From Undaria pinnatifida (lineage: Eukaryota > Sar > Phaeophyceae > Laminariales > Alariaceae): a stretch of 64,000 nt of DNA. The notes under the pieces were generated by a model, which saw only the letters and a program-made list of their open reading frames with translations, was not told the origin of the DNA and did not search any database. The DNA lies in contig JABAKD010000028.1 in assembly GCA_012845835.1 (NCBI GenBank), positions 3,566,242-3,630,241 on the forward strand, in the 5' to 3' direction. Shown here one piece after another: positions 22,741-49,894 of this stretch (its first letter is position 1; every line of letters starts with the position of its first letter). The translations under genes were made by a program, and so were the position numbers.

Positions 22741-22804
22741 CTCGGCAAGCGGGCACATGCAAGGGAAACCACAAGCTACTACCCCGCCTCAGCTAGCATA
22801 TGCA

Positions 22805-23375
22805 CCTGTGTTCAGCTAAACTGCCTTGTTTTCACGTACAGCCTACGCGAACGCGCTACGATGGCGCTCCCAGTTAATCGTAGCATAAACGCACACGCCA
22901 AAGACAAATTTCCAGAACAGGTCCCTCTGCAGTGCCGGTTGAGTAGTGCAGGTTGCCCATATAGTGCCTGTGGAATCGTTTGGCACAGATGGAACCAACC
23001 AGTAGTGCTAGTACGCGGAATAGTGCCGGTTGCCGATATAGTGCCGTAACTTCCCTCTATAGTGCACATACCGGCACTACTAATGTACATGTATTCAGCT
23101 AAACTCGAACTTTTTGGCGGGCAGTCTAGGTGAGCGTATGACGACAACCGCTCCCGGCTGATAGTACTACAAACGCAGACGCCAAACGCATAGTTTGACG
23201 GTAATGAATGGTCCCTCTATAGTGCCGGTTGAGTAGTGCCGTCTTGCCGCTACAGTGCCTGTGAAATAGCTTGGCACATATGGGAACAACCAGTAGTGGC
23301 AGTATGCGGAGTAGTGCCGGGTGCCGATATAGCGCCGGTATTTCACTCCACATAGTGCACATACCGGCCCTATAG
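22805..23375. repeat. About 284-bp tandem duplication with a TAGTGCCGG element in each unit
   Basis: TTCAGCTAAACT begins two successive units (about 22,811 and 23,095). Each ends in a MITE-like segment (22,920-23,078 and 23,212-23,368) that starts near GTCCCTCTATAGTGCCGG and closes with its inverted form. The units lie just downstream of the tyrosinase stop codon. Confidence 0.75.
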
Positions 23376-23565
23376 AGGCAACCGTTACTACTCTACAGTC
23401 TATAATATGACCCTTGAGCTACAAAAACAAACTGTCCCCCCACGCTACACCCGGGCAATTCCCCCCCCAAAATTACGTCTGCCCTTCTAAACGGCTAGAC
23501 TAATAACGCTCTTCCACTTTCACCAACAAAACAAAACAAAACTACGTACGAGCGAGCGCTCAGAG
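23376..23565. other. Downstream flank of the tyrosinase gene
   Basis: About 190 bp between the stop codon and the duplicated repeat. It should hold the 3' UTR, but no AATAAA signal is evident on the minus strand. Confidence 0.4.
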
Positions 23566-39270
<15,705 letters not shown>

Positions 39271-39429
39271 GGAGGAGTGGGCGAGGAGTCGACAGGAGGG
39301 GGGGGGGGGGAGGGGAGGAGGGGTCGTGCTCGCCGCTGTGTCTTCTACCACTTCATTATTAGCGTATTCGTGCATTCGCCCATACTCGTCGACAGCAGTT
39401 CCGTCCACAACTCTTCACACCTCGGACAA

Positions 39430-39670
39430 ATCATGAACTAGATCATATAGATCATATACACATACAGATCATATAGATAATCTATAGTAGATCACGTACC
39501 TGCTGCTATGAGATGTTGTGCAGGATCTGTACATATACGTGGAGTACATATCCAACCCCGAAGTCACGTGCTAGATCATGCAAGTCGTACGGCTCCCACC
39601 CCGCAACATAAGTGAGACCACACAGATCTTCCTGAAATATCTGGATCATCTACTGGGGATCGATGATCGT
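39430..39670. repeat. AGATCATATAG-rich block, inverted relative of 31.7-32.3 kb
   Basis: AGATCATATAGATCATATAC is followed by TGAGATGTTGTGCAGGATCTGT and GATCATGCAAGTCGTACGGCTCC. The reverse complement of 31,800-31,895 carries the same blocks in the same order. It lies about 160 bp upstream of the tyrosinase exon A start. Confidence 0.7.
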
Positions 39671-40310
39671 TCCGAGGCGTGCAACTCTTCTTTCGTCTTT
39701 ATCTGCAATCTGCACGGTATGCTCTCCGTCCCTTGTCTCTCGTAAGACATCAATAGTACGAGTATAAGTTTATAGTTGTCTCTTCCCTCTCGTAAGACAT
39801 CGATAGGATAAGTTTACAGCTGTCGCGAGATCTTGTAGCAGGATATTTGCAGCTGTCTCCAGCTTGTCAGCGGCGGTGGGCGTGTCGTACAGAATCCGCA
39901 AGCCGTACTTTTGGTTGCGGTGTGCATGAGACACTCGCGGCGTTCACTCGAAATAGCTTGTGACCGCGGCACTCGTATATGGTGATGCATACAACACGGC
40001 ATTGACTTTTACCGGTACCGGATTCGCTGGGTAGGTTCAGGTTACTCGGAAAACGGCGGGTCCTTTTAGTACCCCCTATCCAATACAAATGTCTAAGCAT
40101 TCAACGGAAACCCTACTGCTGTATAATTTCTCCAGAAGCAGAGCAGCTAAGATGGAGTACATCAGGCATAATGTTTTGAGGTGATAACCCGAATCGTACG
40201 GGAACCAAAGAAATTTCCTGGCAAACAAGTTGGTGAAAACCAGTTCTACGTTTGCACAGCCTCGTCCAGAAGGTAGGTGTCAGTGTTAATAGGTAGTTGG
40301 CATTAAAAGT
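39671..40310. other. Unassigned upstream flank of the tyrosinase
   Basis: CTCGTAAGACATCGATAG occurs twice near 39,740 and 39,790. No promoter motif can be assigned with confidence and no gene is visible. Confidence 0.35.
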
Positions 40311-40314
40311 TTAG

Positions 40315-40442
40315 TCTATTTACGGGGGACACTAGTAAATAGGACCTACGGTGGACACAAAAACCTATATATTCATCTATTTTTACTATTAATAACAATA
40401 TTTGGTCCTATTTACTATTAGTATCGTCCTCCGTAAATAGGA
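40315..40442. mobile_element. 128-bp MITE-like element
   Basis: The ends TCTATTTACGGGGGAC and GTCCTCCGTAAATAGGA are inverted repeats of about 16 bp. A second inverted pair, GTAAATAGGACC/GGTCCTATTTAC, lies inside. The target duplication is unclear. Confidence 0.7.
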
Positions 40443-41225
40443 TATATGCTCTGCCGATGGCTGGTGTAAATTTCTGCGGGTTTCCAACCCGGCAGCAGCA
40501 GTACCACGGGTTTCCAGGTCTATCGCATAGTAGTGAAGACTGCCTAGATTGTTAATCGCCGACATGGCGACATGACGTACGAACTGCTCGCTTCTCTCAC
40601 CCCTATTACTATTAACACATACATCACCCTACGATGTTATCGCGCACCAAGTCTGACAGGTCCCGCAGCAAGTAGGTTCAGAGCGCCACTTGCACTCTTA
40701 CTCGCGTGTATACGAGAGCTACAAGGTATGATACTTCATGGTAAACTACAATAGTGCATACCTGGTACAGGTACCCGTATGCACTTTGCCAATGCAAAGG
40801 CGGGCATGGGACGTATATAGCGTATAGTACACCAGGTATCTGGTATGACCATGTATAGCACACCGCTTCAGACGAAGTTCAATGCCGATTTTCTCGACGA
40901 TCGGTTGAGTGCAAACGCCGAGCGAGATGTCTATGGAAAACTCTCGAAGAGATATTCCGAAAGTAGGCAATTTTCGTTATCTGTGCCGAGCTGGTTTCGG
41001 AGGAAAGCGGCTCAGAATTTCACCCCAAGGGGGGTGTTGGTGTGTTTACACCGACCTGGTATATGGCGGTCGCCCCGGTGGCGTATCAGGTTATCCTCGA
41101 GCCTGGTATAGGTCAGTTTCGTGAGTTCGAGCCCCGCCGAGTGCATACTCGTATAAATTCGTTGGGACTTTTTCTTGTGGACAAATTGACTTGCGGAAAG
41201 CGCGAGAGCGTGAGTTAGCAACATT
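40443..41225. other. Unassigned stretch
   Basis: Several short frames on both strands have no family features. ACCAGGTA motifs recur. Confidence 0.35.
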
Positions 41226-41229
41226 CGAT

Positions 41230-41365
41230 GTACAATCGACGAGCAGTGGGATTGCTGAACCCTATGCGCGATAAAAATTGAAGGCAAGAACCGGGGAGGA
41301 GAAGGGATGACACCTGTGACCACGGCTTGTCCAGAAGCTGGAAAGTGAAAGTGTGCTGGAAAAAA
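41230..41365. repeat. Dispersed repeat, family J copy 1
   Basis: TCGACGAGCAGTGGGATTGCTGAACCC through CTTGTCCAGAAGCTGGAAAGT is about 90% identical over 120 bp to 52,455-52,580. A 23-base A-run follows. Confidence 0.85.
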
Positions 41366-41431
41366 AAAAAAAAAAAAAAAAATGGCGGTACAGGCATGCA
41401 TGTAACACAGCAGTCGTACGATTGCATACCT

Positions 41432-41581
41432 GACGGCGAAGCAAGATCGACCATGATGCAGGTCACCCATCTGGCAAATAACAGAAATACTGCTACTCTG
41501 TACTGCTTTGCGCACAGGCAGGATGTGTGCAGCAGTGCGAACAAAAATAGCGCCAATACCAAAGCTGCAAGCCAACGCATG
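41432..41581 (-). CDS. Candidate upstream signal-peptide exon of the tyrosinase
   Basis: Minus-strand ATG 41,581 opens MRWLAALVLALFLFALLHTS followed by CLCAKQYR. This has a positively charged start, a 14-residue hydrophobic core and a small-residue cleavage region typical of a secretory signal. A good donor, CAG/GTATGC, follows at 41,432-41,431 but in phase 1, whereas the exon A acceptor needs phase 0. A weaker GTGACC donor further upstream would fit phase 0. It is in the right place and strand for a first exon, but the splice is unresolved. Confidence 0.33.
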
Positions 41582-41639
41582 GTACACAGGGCGGAGCAGC
41601 CCCTGCTAACAACGAACGCAAACCGATCCGACGCACAGC

Positions 41640-42330
41640 ACCAGCGGAGCAATCAATCGACCTATTATTAGGCTCACCCGAAACGAGGTGGGGTTCGTGG
41701 GAGGAGTGCTTCTCTCCGCTTTGAACCGCCATGTCTCCGATGGGCGCACAGAATTAGCTGTCAGTGCCGCCAACACAAAGACTGTCAACACCCCAACACC
41801 GAGCAAGGATCGCCTCAGCAAAGACGGTTCACGGCTGGGTCCGGGGTGGGTCCAAATCAGAGGGTTCTCCGCCACACCAGGCCCCTTGCTCCTGCTGCGC
41901 ACTAGAACTCCGCTTGTGCCGTACGACCTCGCGGTGTACCTGGGAGCGGATGGCGCATCACTTTTCTCTCCTCTTTTTGGTGGTGTCATTTTCCGTCTTG
42001 CTGTCCGCGCTTCGACCCTCTGAGGGTCGTATCCCGCGGCCAGGGACAGCCTTATTCCTCCAAGAAAGGTTCCCCGTTGCTGGCGTCTCGGCCAGCCGTA
42101 ACGCTGACCTGTGTGCGGTGCTGTGCGGGGCGCCCCGCAAACTCTGTCGCTTCGCGAAAGCGTGACTTGGTGGTGAATTTGCTATGTATACATTTGTTTC
42201 AGATGATTATGATCTACGTAGAACATAGCGCAAATTACGTAGAACATGTGTCAACACACGTCACGCACTTCTTGGGAAGTTTATTGTGGCACACAGCGGG
42301 AGTCTCCCGACAGCGCCGATTAGGTATTGC
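41640..42330. other. Unassigned stretch
   Basis: Three frames overlap on both strands, with no recognisable domain. I call no gene. Confidence 0.35.
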
Positions 42331-42334
42331 CTTA

Positions 42335-42440
42335 TTCTGGTATAGTGCCGGTTAAATCGCTTGGCATGACTTTTTGTACTATTATCAATATTTATACCAC
42401 GCCCATCAATGCCGGTACCCGATATAATGCTGGTCCTGTT
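42335..42440. repeat. Partial TAGTGCCGG element
   Basis: GGTATAGTGCCGGTTAAATCGCTTGGCA and CCGGTACCCGATATAATGC match parts of the elements at 22,920-23,370. Confidence 0.5.
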
Positions 42441-42884
42441 GTTTGTCGTAGTTTTCCTCATTTCGTCTTTTGCGGCCACACTGGTCATGTGAGGTTTCAG
42501 CTCAAAAGGGTATGCCGCTATGCCGCGTTTCATTGCACATCATACCCTCAACACCGAAGGCTCTCTCGATGTCGGGGGGGTTGAACGAAGGGTCGAAGCA
42601 ACCAAGGTGAGAGCGAGTAGGAGCCGGAATCCAACGGCATGTATGTCCCGAAGGGTATCTTGGTTGCGCACAGCATCCACCAGAATGCGAAAGGGGGCTC
42701 TACAACAACATAGCAGATCTACGTTCTTGTGGCGTACCTGGTAGATGATAATCATCGTAGAGCATGATGTCAACTTGTTTTCTTTCGTTCCGCCGTCTTT
42801 TCTTCACTTTTTTTTAAGGGCTCGAGAGGAGTGGGAAGGGCTGATTTATTTTTTAATACCTCGTAGTTCAGACTAGTCTATAAA

Positions 42885-43055
42885 AATAAAAATACACTCC
42901 AGCTGTGAGATCGAATATTTTGTCGGAACTCATCTTTGCAAGCTGTGTGTGATACTCCGATCGCGCGTATTACGGGTTGTGTGTCCTCATTAAGGACATA
43001 GGTCGGCGACTCCCCTTGCAACTACAGTGTAGCTATCAGGGTCAACAGGGTGATT
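42885..43055 (+). repeat. Dispersed repeat, family H (longest copy)
   Basis: ATAAAAATACACTCCAGCTGTGAGATCGAA, CATCTTTGCAAGCTGTGTGTGATACTCC and CATTAAGGACATAGGTCGGCGACTCCCC occur in this order. Copies are at 37,787, 46,139 and 54,430. Confidence 0.8.
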
Positions 43056-43059
43056 TTAG

Positions 43060-43610
43060 TCAGTCTGTGCGCGGGAACTATAAAACCCGCTTCTGAGGGG
43101 GACAAAATCTGACAGCTGTGGAAGGAAATGCATCAGTTTATCAAGTGAATCCTCTAAGTCGAATAACCGGTGAGGGGAGGGCGGAGTTTTGAAGGACACG
43201 GGGGCCTGGTTTGGATCAAAAGGGAGCGGAGGTGGAGGGGGGAGGGGGGGGGACGGACGGGTGGGGCAGCTCAATTTGTGCGTGGAAACTATAAATCCTT
43301 CAAGGGGATAAATCTATAAATCTGACGGTTTAGGAAAGAATGCACCAGTTTATCATTGGGGGGGGGGAGGGGGGACGGGCGGGGCAGCTCAATCTGTGCG
43401 TGGAAAACTATACATCCTAAAGTGACGGTTTTGGAAAGAATGCACCAGTTTATCATGTATATCCTGCAAGTCGTACAACCAGTGAGTAGAGGGCGGAGCG
43501 TTCGAGGGGGTGGAGGTGGGATGGGGGGGTGGGGAGGTGGGGGGTGGGGAGGGGGTGGGGAGGTGGGGGGCTGGGGGGGTGGGAATTGCAGGGGTTTGTC
43601 TAGCAGGGTG
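43060..43610. repeat. Three diverged tandem units ending in G-rich minisatellite
   Basis: GTGCGCGGGAACTATAAA, GTGCGTGGAAACTATAAA and GTGCGTGGAAAACTATAC start units at about 43,068, 43,279 and 43,398. Each contains GGAAAGAATGCACCAGTTTATCA or a variant. A GGGGTGGGGAGGTGGG run occupies 43,505-43,590. Confidence 0.85.
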
Positions 43611-43719
43611 GTATGGTCGGTTTGCCGAAAGAGATACCCACATACCTGGTACATACTGCCGTCGCGCGCATTACACGCGACAATCCGCCAATAAAGAGTA
43701 AATGTATACCGATCCGTAC

Positions 43720-43880
43720 ATGAACAAATAATTTTATGAAAACTTCCAAGGAATACGCCATCCTTCCTCGTGCCTCTATTACTCGTAATAATCCTGGGGC
43801 AGACCTTGGAGAGCAGTCCCACACAACACTATAATAGCTGATAGCCCACCCTGATGAGCCGTACAAAAAGTATGAAATAT
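43720..43880. repeat. Repeat pair with 45,640-45,790
   Basis: GGAATACGCCATCCTTCCTC and AGCCCACCCTGATGAGCC parallel GCAATACGCCATTCTTTCCC and TAGCCCACCATGATGAGCC near 45,668 and 45,755. Confidence 0.6.
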
Positions 43881-43908
43881 TAATTCGGGGAAACACCGGT
43901 TCCACGAC

Positions 43909-44400
43909 TTGTTGTTGTTGTTGTTCTCACATTAACTCGCATAATCAAGTCCGTGGTCACAGGACAGGCTCCAGACACTCTGGAGTGGAGGAATACCCCA
44001 CGGAAAAAAACCCAAGCAAAACCAACAGAGTGGTACACGCATAAATCATAGCTGGCGCAACTAATGCCTCCGCCAGAAGAATATAAAAATGAAATCGTGA
44101 GTCAGCCTTGTGTGCAGGTTCATATTACTGGTACATACGTCTCACTACTCGCGCCTGAAAAAGCCCGAGTACACCGATTGCCCCGCAGAAAAGACTACCA
44201 CGTACCTGGTACATATTTGAAAAATATTTTACACGTGATACCTATCACTCCGCATACGCACGTCAGACCCAAGTCAATTGGAGAAAAAGAAAACAAAGGA
44301 AAATACGGAACAAAAGAAAATACGGAACAAGAGAAAAGATGAGAAAACAAAGCGAAACGGGGAAGGAAAATAAAACAAAAGAAAAGAAAATACAAGACGA
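43909..44400 (-). mobile_element. (AAC)n-tailed retroposon, near full length
   Basis: On the minus strand it runs from a pyrimidine-rich tract (44,400-44,285) through GACTTGGGTCTGACGTGCGTATGCGGAG to GTGACCACGGACTTGATTATG and (AAC)5. It covers the same order and length, about 490 bp, as the nested copy at 12,215-12,722. Confidence 0.82.
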
Positions 44401-44630
44401 GGAAGCAAGGAACCCTATACTATTAATAGCAGACCCTAGGAACTGACTAAACACTACATTGGGCTCATAGAGGTTAACACGTGCATCAATGGCACAGGGG
44501 GAAAAACGTAACAAGGCAAAGAAGTCACACCGGCGTTACGATAACTTGTGACGGCCATTGGAAGGCTCACAAGCTTCAGGACCATGATGGCCAGACCCAG
44601 GCTTCAGTCTCTTCGGCAGGACGACCCCCT

Positions 44631-45176
44631 TTACCCCTTCCCCCCTTCTCTTCCCGCCCCCCCCCAGTCCTTCTCTTGCCCCCCTGCGTAGCCCTTACCC
44701 CCAACAAGCTCCTCAAACATCATCCTCTGAGGCAGACGTCCCTCCCCCATACGTGCTACGAATCCCGTAAACAATATCTTCCGTTTGCGCACTATCGCCT
44801 CTATGCTCTCGGAAGCTGTCTTGGCAAGCGCGTCAGCGTACAATAGGGTGTGATCGTCACGCTTCCGTTTCCGCCATCCGAGGCATCGGAGAAGCATGGA
44901 GTGTTGAACCCGTCGTAGCCTGTCATAGTCAGGCTTGTTCGGGCTCCACGTCATGCAATTGTACAGCAGTGTCTCGACCACCTCGGCTTGCAGCAACCGC
45001 ACCTTCAACCGTAAGCGCACACCCGGGCGATCATAAATTCCCATCTTGTACCGCTGGAAGCACGCCCAGGCTCTCTGAAGACGCCGCGTGATCTCGATGC
45101 TGAGGTCTCTGAGTGTGCTGATAGCCCCGCCCGAGTACACAAACTCGATCGTTTGTTTGTATACCTTATAGAACAC
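44631..45176 (-). mobile_element. LINE reverse-transcriptase C-terminal fragment
   Basis: The 181-residue frame reads KQTIEFVYSGGAISTLRDLS, EITRRLQRAWACFQRY, RLLQAEVVETLLYNCMTWSP, RRVQHSMLLRCLGWRKRKRD and IVRKRKILFTGFVARMGEGR. This is the order seen after the catalytic core in many algal and metazoan LINE reverse transcriptases (TLLYxCxTW, LRxxLGW, RRxLxxGxxARM). It is truncated at both ends, and its last 20 residues are Gly-rich readthrough. It may be the same family as the LINE tails in this window. Confidence 0.8.
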
Positions 45177-46130
45177 CGAAGATGCGGCGCTTTTTTATGC
45201 TCGCCCACACACCTTACCTTGCGAGGCTGCGAAGCCACCTGAAGGAACTCCAGGAGAAAATGAAAGGAAGCCTGTCCGTAACGCGGTTCAAAAGCGTTAG
45301 ACACCGAAGCCATGTCGTCTCATCTTCTACATATCGTCTCATCCCCCGCGAAGAGGGAGGGGCGGGGCGAAAAAGTATCCTTGAGAAAACAAGAGTGCAC
45401 ACTACCGCCACATTCCCAGCGAGGGGGGCTGGGGGGGGGGGTACGTCGTCGCAAAATAGAGAACTCAAACGCTACAGTCTTGTGCCTCAGTATAAGTGGC
45501 CACAATATTCCGGATCACCCCCGGTGATAAGCGGGGGGGGGGCGGCAGGAGGAAGATAAGAAAATGACGCGTGTGACTGACAGCGAAGAAAAGGCAAAAA
45601 CGACGCGAATGGGGTGGATCACGAAGGTGCGCGTGAAACCGCAATGGTTTTTCGACTCATATCTTAAGCAATACGCCATTCTTTCCCGCATTGCTATGTA
45701 GTCCAAAGTCATCACAGCCGTTACATCCATACTAAGGCAATACCGTAACACTAGCCCACCATGATGAGCCACATAGCACACAGCAGCACCGTTCTTCGTC
45801 CACACAGCAGCACTGTTCTTCGTCAGCCCAATCTACCATAGGCTCTTCATCCCAGCTGTTTGTCGTACCCCCCTGTTCCGTCCCCTCCCACAAAATCTGA
45901 TACCCTCATTGAATTCTCCCTTTTTTACCCTAACGTATATGAATCTATCATCACACATGATGCGCACTGCCTTCCATAGTTTTTACAACTGCGTCTGGTG
46001 CTCACTTCGCCCCCAGTCCCCGCCCCCCGCTTACCGTCAACTGCAACGCGAATCCTTCCAGGGCTAGCCTCCCCGCTTCCGCTCCCCGACCTTGACCCCG
46101 CCATATTCCCCTGGGTTTTATAAAGACAAA
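45177..46130. other. Unassigned stretch with G/C homopolymers
   Basis: It holds the repeat relative at 45,640-45,790. Short frames have no domain. Confidence 0.35.
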
Positions 46131-46230
46131 GTTATGTTTCAGCTGTGAGATTGAATATTTCGTCGATGCTCGTCTTTGGAGGCTGCGCATGATACTTCGA
46201 TCGCGCGTACTACCAGGTGTGTTGGTCCTT
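46130..46230 (+). repeat. Dispersed repeat, family H copy
   Basis: TTTCAGCTGTGAGATTGAATATTTCGTCG and GAGGCTGCGCATGATACTTCGATCGCGCG match 42,899-42,967. Confidence 0.75.
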
Positions 46231-46599
46231 ATGATTTATGACGTTCTCGATGAATTCCACTCCTCAAGATGTTGGGTTGCCTTTCTACTTTTGATAGACC
46301 ATATCCTCAAACATTGGGTTGCCTGTTTCCTAGACCATACCGTGCAGTTGTTGTCTCCTCCGACCTCCCGCCGTGCCAGGATGCTGTGGGAGGGGATTCT
46401 ACTGCCAACACTCCGCCATCGTACCTGGCACATGGCAAATCGTGTACTGCTATTTTTACCCGCAAGCTCAGTAAGTGGCACCTTTTCATCGATTATTTCG
46501 ATTGGCGATCGACGGCAGCTTTAGTCGGTCAAGGCCTCCTTAGGCCCAGTGTGCGCCAAGCATATACTAATTTTAGACCCCGATGGGGAGGTCCTTGAC

Positions 46600-46900
46600 G
46601 GCTGTCTGACACATGCTACGATAGGTTGAGCACTTTTCGACCGAATCTTGCCTGACTGAGGGGGCCCCTCGACAAAGGAACCACCAAATATCGATGGGGT
46701 GCTACTTGTGTTATACATGTTACTCATGCTTTCGTTGTGTGCCGAGGCCATGGGGATTTATCGCCGGATTGTACTTTCACATTTCCTCAAAACATGTTTT
46801 GCGTGAGCTATAGTGCTTTGCAAGGTGTGGAGCCTCATAAACTAACGTGCACCCCCACCGTAGCATGTGTCGTCTGTCATCGGGCGAGAACGCCGTCAAC
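46600..46900 (+). repeat. Family F copy
   Basis: ACATGCTACGATAGGTTGAGCAC, TGTGCCGAGGCCATGGGGATTTATCGCC and GTGCACCCCCACCGTAGCATG follow the third-module order. Confidence 0.55.
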
Positions 46901-47500
46901 CGATGTTTCTCCTGTCCAACGCTTACGGCGAGTTCCTCCTCCGATAGACCGACCGGCCCCCCGTCCTCTCCACGTCCAAACCGTTTTGAGTCCTCTCCAA
47001 CACCCTGTTGCATGCAACTGACGGTGCCATGAGCTCAACGCAGTGACGATGCGATCATGACTACCAGCCCAGCTTTCATTGGACAGTATCTTGTTCTACA
47101 GAAAAATAATAAGAAAACTCATGGATAACAAAAAATAAGCCTCTTGAACAAGTCTATCGACCCTTTCGTTTCCTACTTCCAGCTTAAATTATCGACCTGC
47201 ACACGCTGCCTCTACCGTATCCGGCTCGTACCATACGTTGATCTACCCTCTAACCTATTTCGAACACTAAAAAAAAGTAGGGCTAAACCGCATCAAGCAC
47301 ATATTTTCGTGAGTAGTAATGGTTGTCAGTTGGCGAGCTCAGACGGTAGCGAGCGAACCGACAACGGTCTCACAATCTTCGGAGGGGGCTCCGTGTCCCG
47401 CGTTCGATCAGACAGCGCTCCCGCCGTCTGCTCCAAGGGCGAGACGATCGTCGGCTTCGTCTCCACCTGACCCACCGCCAAATGCCGAAAAGGAGTCGGC
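46901..47500. other. Unassigned stretch
   Basis: No recognised gene. The frames lead into the CAC-rich microsatellite and are Pro/Thr-rich only because of it. Confidence 0.35.
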
Positions 47501-47509
47501 ACCACCGCC

Positions 47510-48055
47510 ACCGCCACGGCCACCACCAACACCAACACTAACACCAACACCAGCAACACCAACACCAACACCAACACCAACACCAACACTTCCAACACCA
47601 ACCACCACCACGTCCGCCAACATCACCATCACCACCACCAACCACCACCATCACCACCATCATTACCAACAACACCAACCACCGCCACCAACGACCACCA
47701 TCACCACCACCACCAACCACCACAACCACCAACCATCAACACCAACACCAAAACCACCAACCACCACCACCACTAACACCACCACCATCACCACCACCAT
47801 CACCACCACCATCACCACCACCACCACCACCACTACCACTACCACCGCCACCACCACCACCACCACCACCACCACCACTACCACCAACACCACCAACACT
47901 ACCAATACCACCACCAACACACGAACACGATAAACGCCACTAACACCATCAACACCATCAGCAACACCCTTAACACCACCACCAACACCACCACCAACAC
48001 CACCAACAACACCACCAACACCACCACCACCACCGAAACCACCACCGTCGCTGGA
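47510..48055. repeat. (CACCAA/CACCAC)n compound microsatellite
   Basis: About 545 bp of CAC, CAA and CCA units without internal order. The 204-codon Thr/Pro-rich frame across it is not a gene. Confidence 0.95.
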
Positions 48056-48769
48056 GCATTTTCCTCGCCGCCGCCGCCGCCGCCTCAGCCGATCGTCGTC
48101 CCCGTGACTACTCAGATGATCTGTTCATAGGTCACGATCTTGACGATCTATGAATAGACTCTCTGGACCTATTGAATAATGGAACGGCGGGTCCGCCATC
48201 GACTCCAAGGAGTAGACTGGCACCGCAGGGCGTTTACCACAGCGCGCGGGGGGGTACTCGTTTCATGCATCGCCATAGTCGCAAGACTAACTGAACCAGG
48301 CAACCTCTTGACAGTGTCCAGATTAAGTGCCGCCTGCTTGATTGGGCCCTCTCCCGGCTACTCGTGGAAAAAATAAAAGAAATTCGGGTACGCACCCAAA
48401 GGGAACGTGTACGATCTATACCCTGTCATAATTTTGTGAAGGTACGTATAAAGGCAGTATGGTGCTAGGGACCGACTACTGCAATGCAGGGGTGCCTCTG
48501 TCTCTGCTGCTTTACTGCTGTATAGTGATTTTTTTGTGGCTGCGAGGCTGAGCGGCTGCTTTTGCAACAACAACAAAAATCCGCTCTTCTTTATCGTCTT
48601 GCGTGCCTATGACAACGCACACTCCGCGTACAGAAGCACACATAGATACAAAAGCACCGTCGGTGGCTATCACAAAAAAAGAGTGCTGCTGCTGCGTAGC
48701 AGACAGCAGAAGGGATATACAAACTATTGGACTGATGATGTTGTGCAGCGGGTGGGAGTGGGGACAGTA

Positions 48770-48914
48770 TGGCCCTTTCTCTGTGGCTCTTGCCCGGTAC
48801 GGTTACCTATCACTTGCGAGCACAGGAAGAGCTCAGCTAGGTGCCAACGGACTACGTGCAACAGATATGTCGTTCGACGGATGCTGCTGACATCGTTTGT
48901 TGATGTTGTTACTG

Positions 48915-48946
<32 letters not shown>

Positions 48947-49190
48947 AGGGGGTGTTCGGTGCGCTGCTGTTGCTGCTGCTGCCGGATCTACATAGCGAGA
49001 AGGGCGGCAGCATGGTCCTTGGTTTGTATATCTTTCCCTGTGCGACTCAGTTGAGAGCACAACAACTCGGCTTGGTAGCAAAGGGCTAGGTGCCACAGAT
49101 AGGACGTTCGATGGATGTGTACTGCTGCTGCATTTGCTGCTGAGAAGGTGTAAAGTGCGAGTTGACCATCAACCGTCAAAGGGCTAGATG
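48770..49190. repeat. Direct repeats with a (CTG)n run
   Basis: GCTAGGTGCCAACGGACTACGTGCAACAGATATGTCGTTCG near 48,837 recurs as GGGCTAGGTGCCACAGATAGGACGTTCG near 49,083 and GGGCTAGATGCAACATAT near 49,183. (CTG)9 lies at 48,919-48,945. Confidence 0.7.
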
Positions 49191-49199
49191 CAACATATA

Positions 49200-49890
49200 T
49201 TACTAATAATATGATATGACGTTCGGGCTACTAACCCTTTTAGCACTGCACTCTCGATGTGGGGGCAACACTCTTGGAAATAGAATAGAAATAGTTTGGC
49301 GTTTGGAAAGGGTAACGCATTGTAACAAATTAAAAACGAAAAAATAAACAATGGTGGGGCTTTCCAAGTCACCTGCTCGCCTCAGTGAGCGGGAACGCAA
49401 ACCCCCTGTCAAAACAGTCAGCTCATCAACTGTGTATGCTCAGAACACGCCTCAGGGAGCTCGGCCGGGAACAGGCATGTGTCGTAATGTAACCGTCGCC
49501 CCCTTGCTTGCCCCGCAGCCGAAAGCGCGAGAAAAACCCTCGGTCGCCGGAGAACAGCATGCCCCCCCCCCCCACCCCCAAAAGAGCATAGACATACATG
49601 TGTGTATTGCTGTCCGTTCTATGCCCTCTAAGGGGCGGGTTCATCCTCACTCAGGCACGCGATAACGCCTTCTAGGCGTGATGAGGGCACACTTGCTATA
49701 TATCATAACGCCGCAACGGGAAAAAAGGATACCATAACGCTTTACTTGTGGGACAGAAGAAGTATAACGTAGAAATGTCGTGGGGCAGACAGGAGCCCTG
49801 GAGATACTTGATGGGATGTATCAACCAAGCGGCCCGCGCGTTCCAGATGTACGCTTCACCAAGGACACGGCAGAGGGCGGTACCTCCACT
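49200..49890. other. Unassigned stretch
   Basis: No domain is recognised in frames on either strand. Confidence 0.35.
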
Positions 49891-49894
49891 TCCA

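Noticed and set aside
39271-39408. Extending the tyrosinase N-terminus to the ATG at 39,408
   Set aside because: The extension is low-complexity and passes through a C-run that looks like an intron pyrimidine tract next to a splice acceptor.
47319-47933. Thr/Pro-rich 204-codon frame as a cell-wall glycoprotein
   Set aside because: It is the translation of a CAC/CAA microsatellite and equally long frames run on the other strand.
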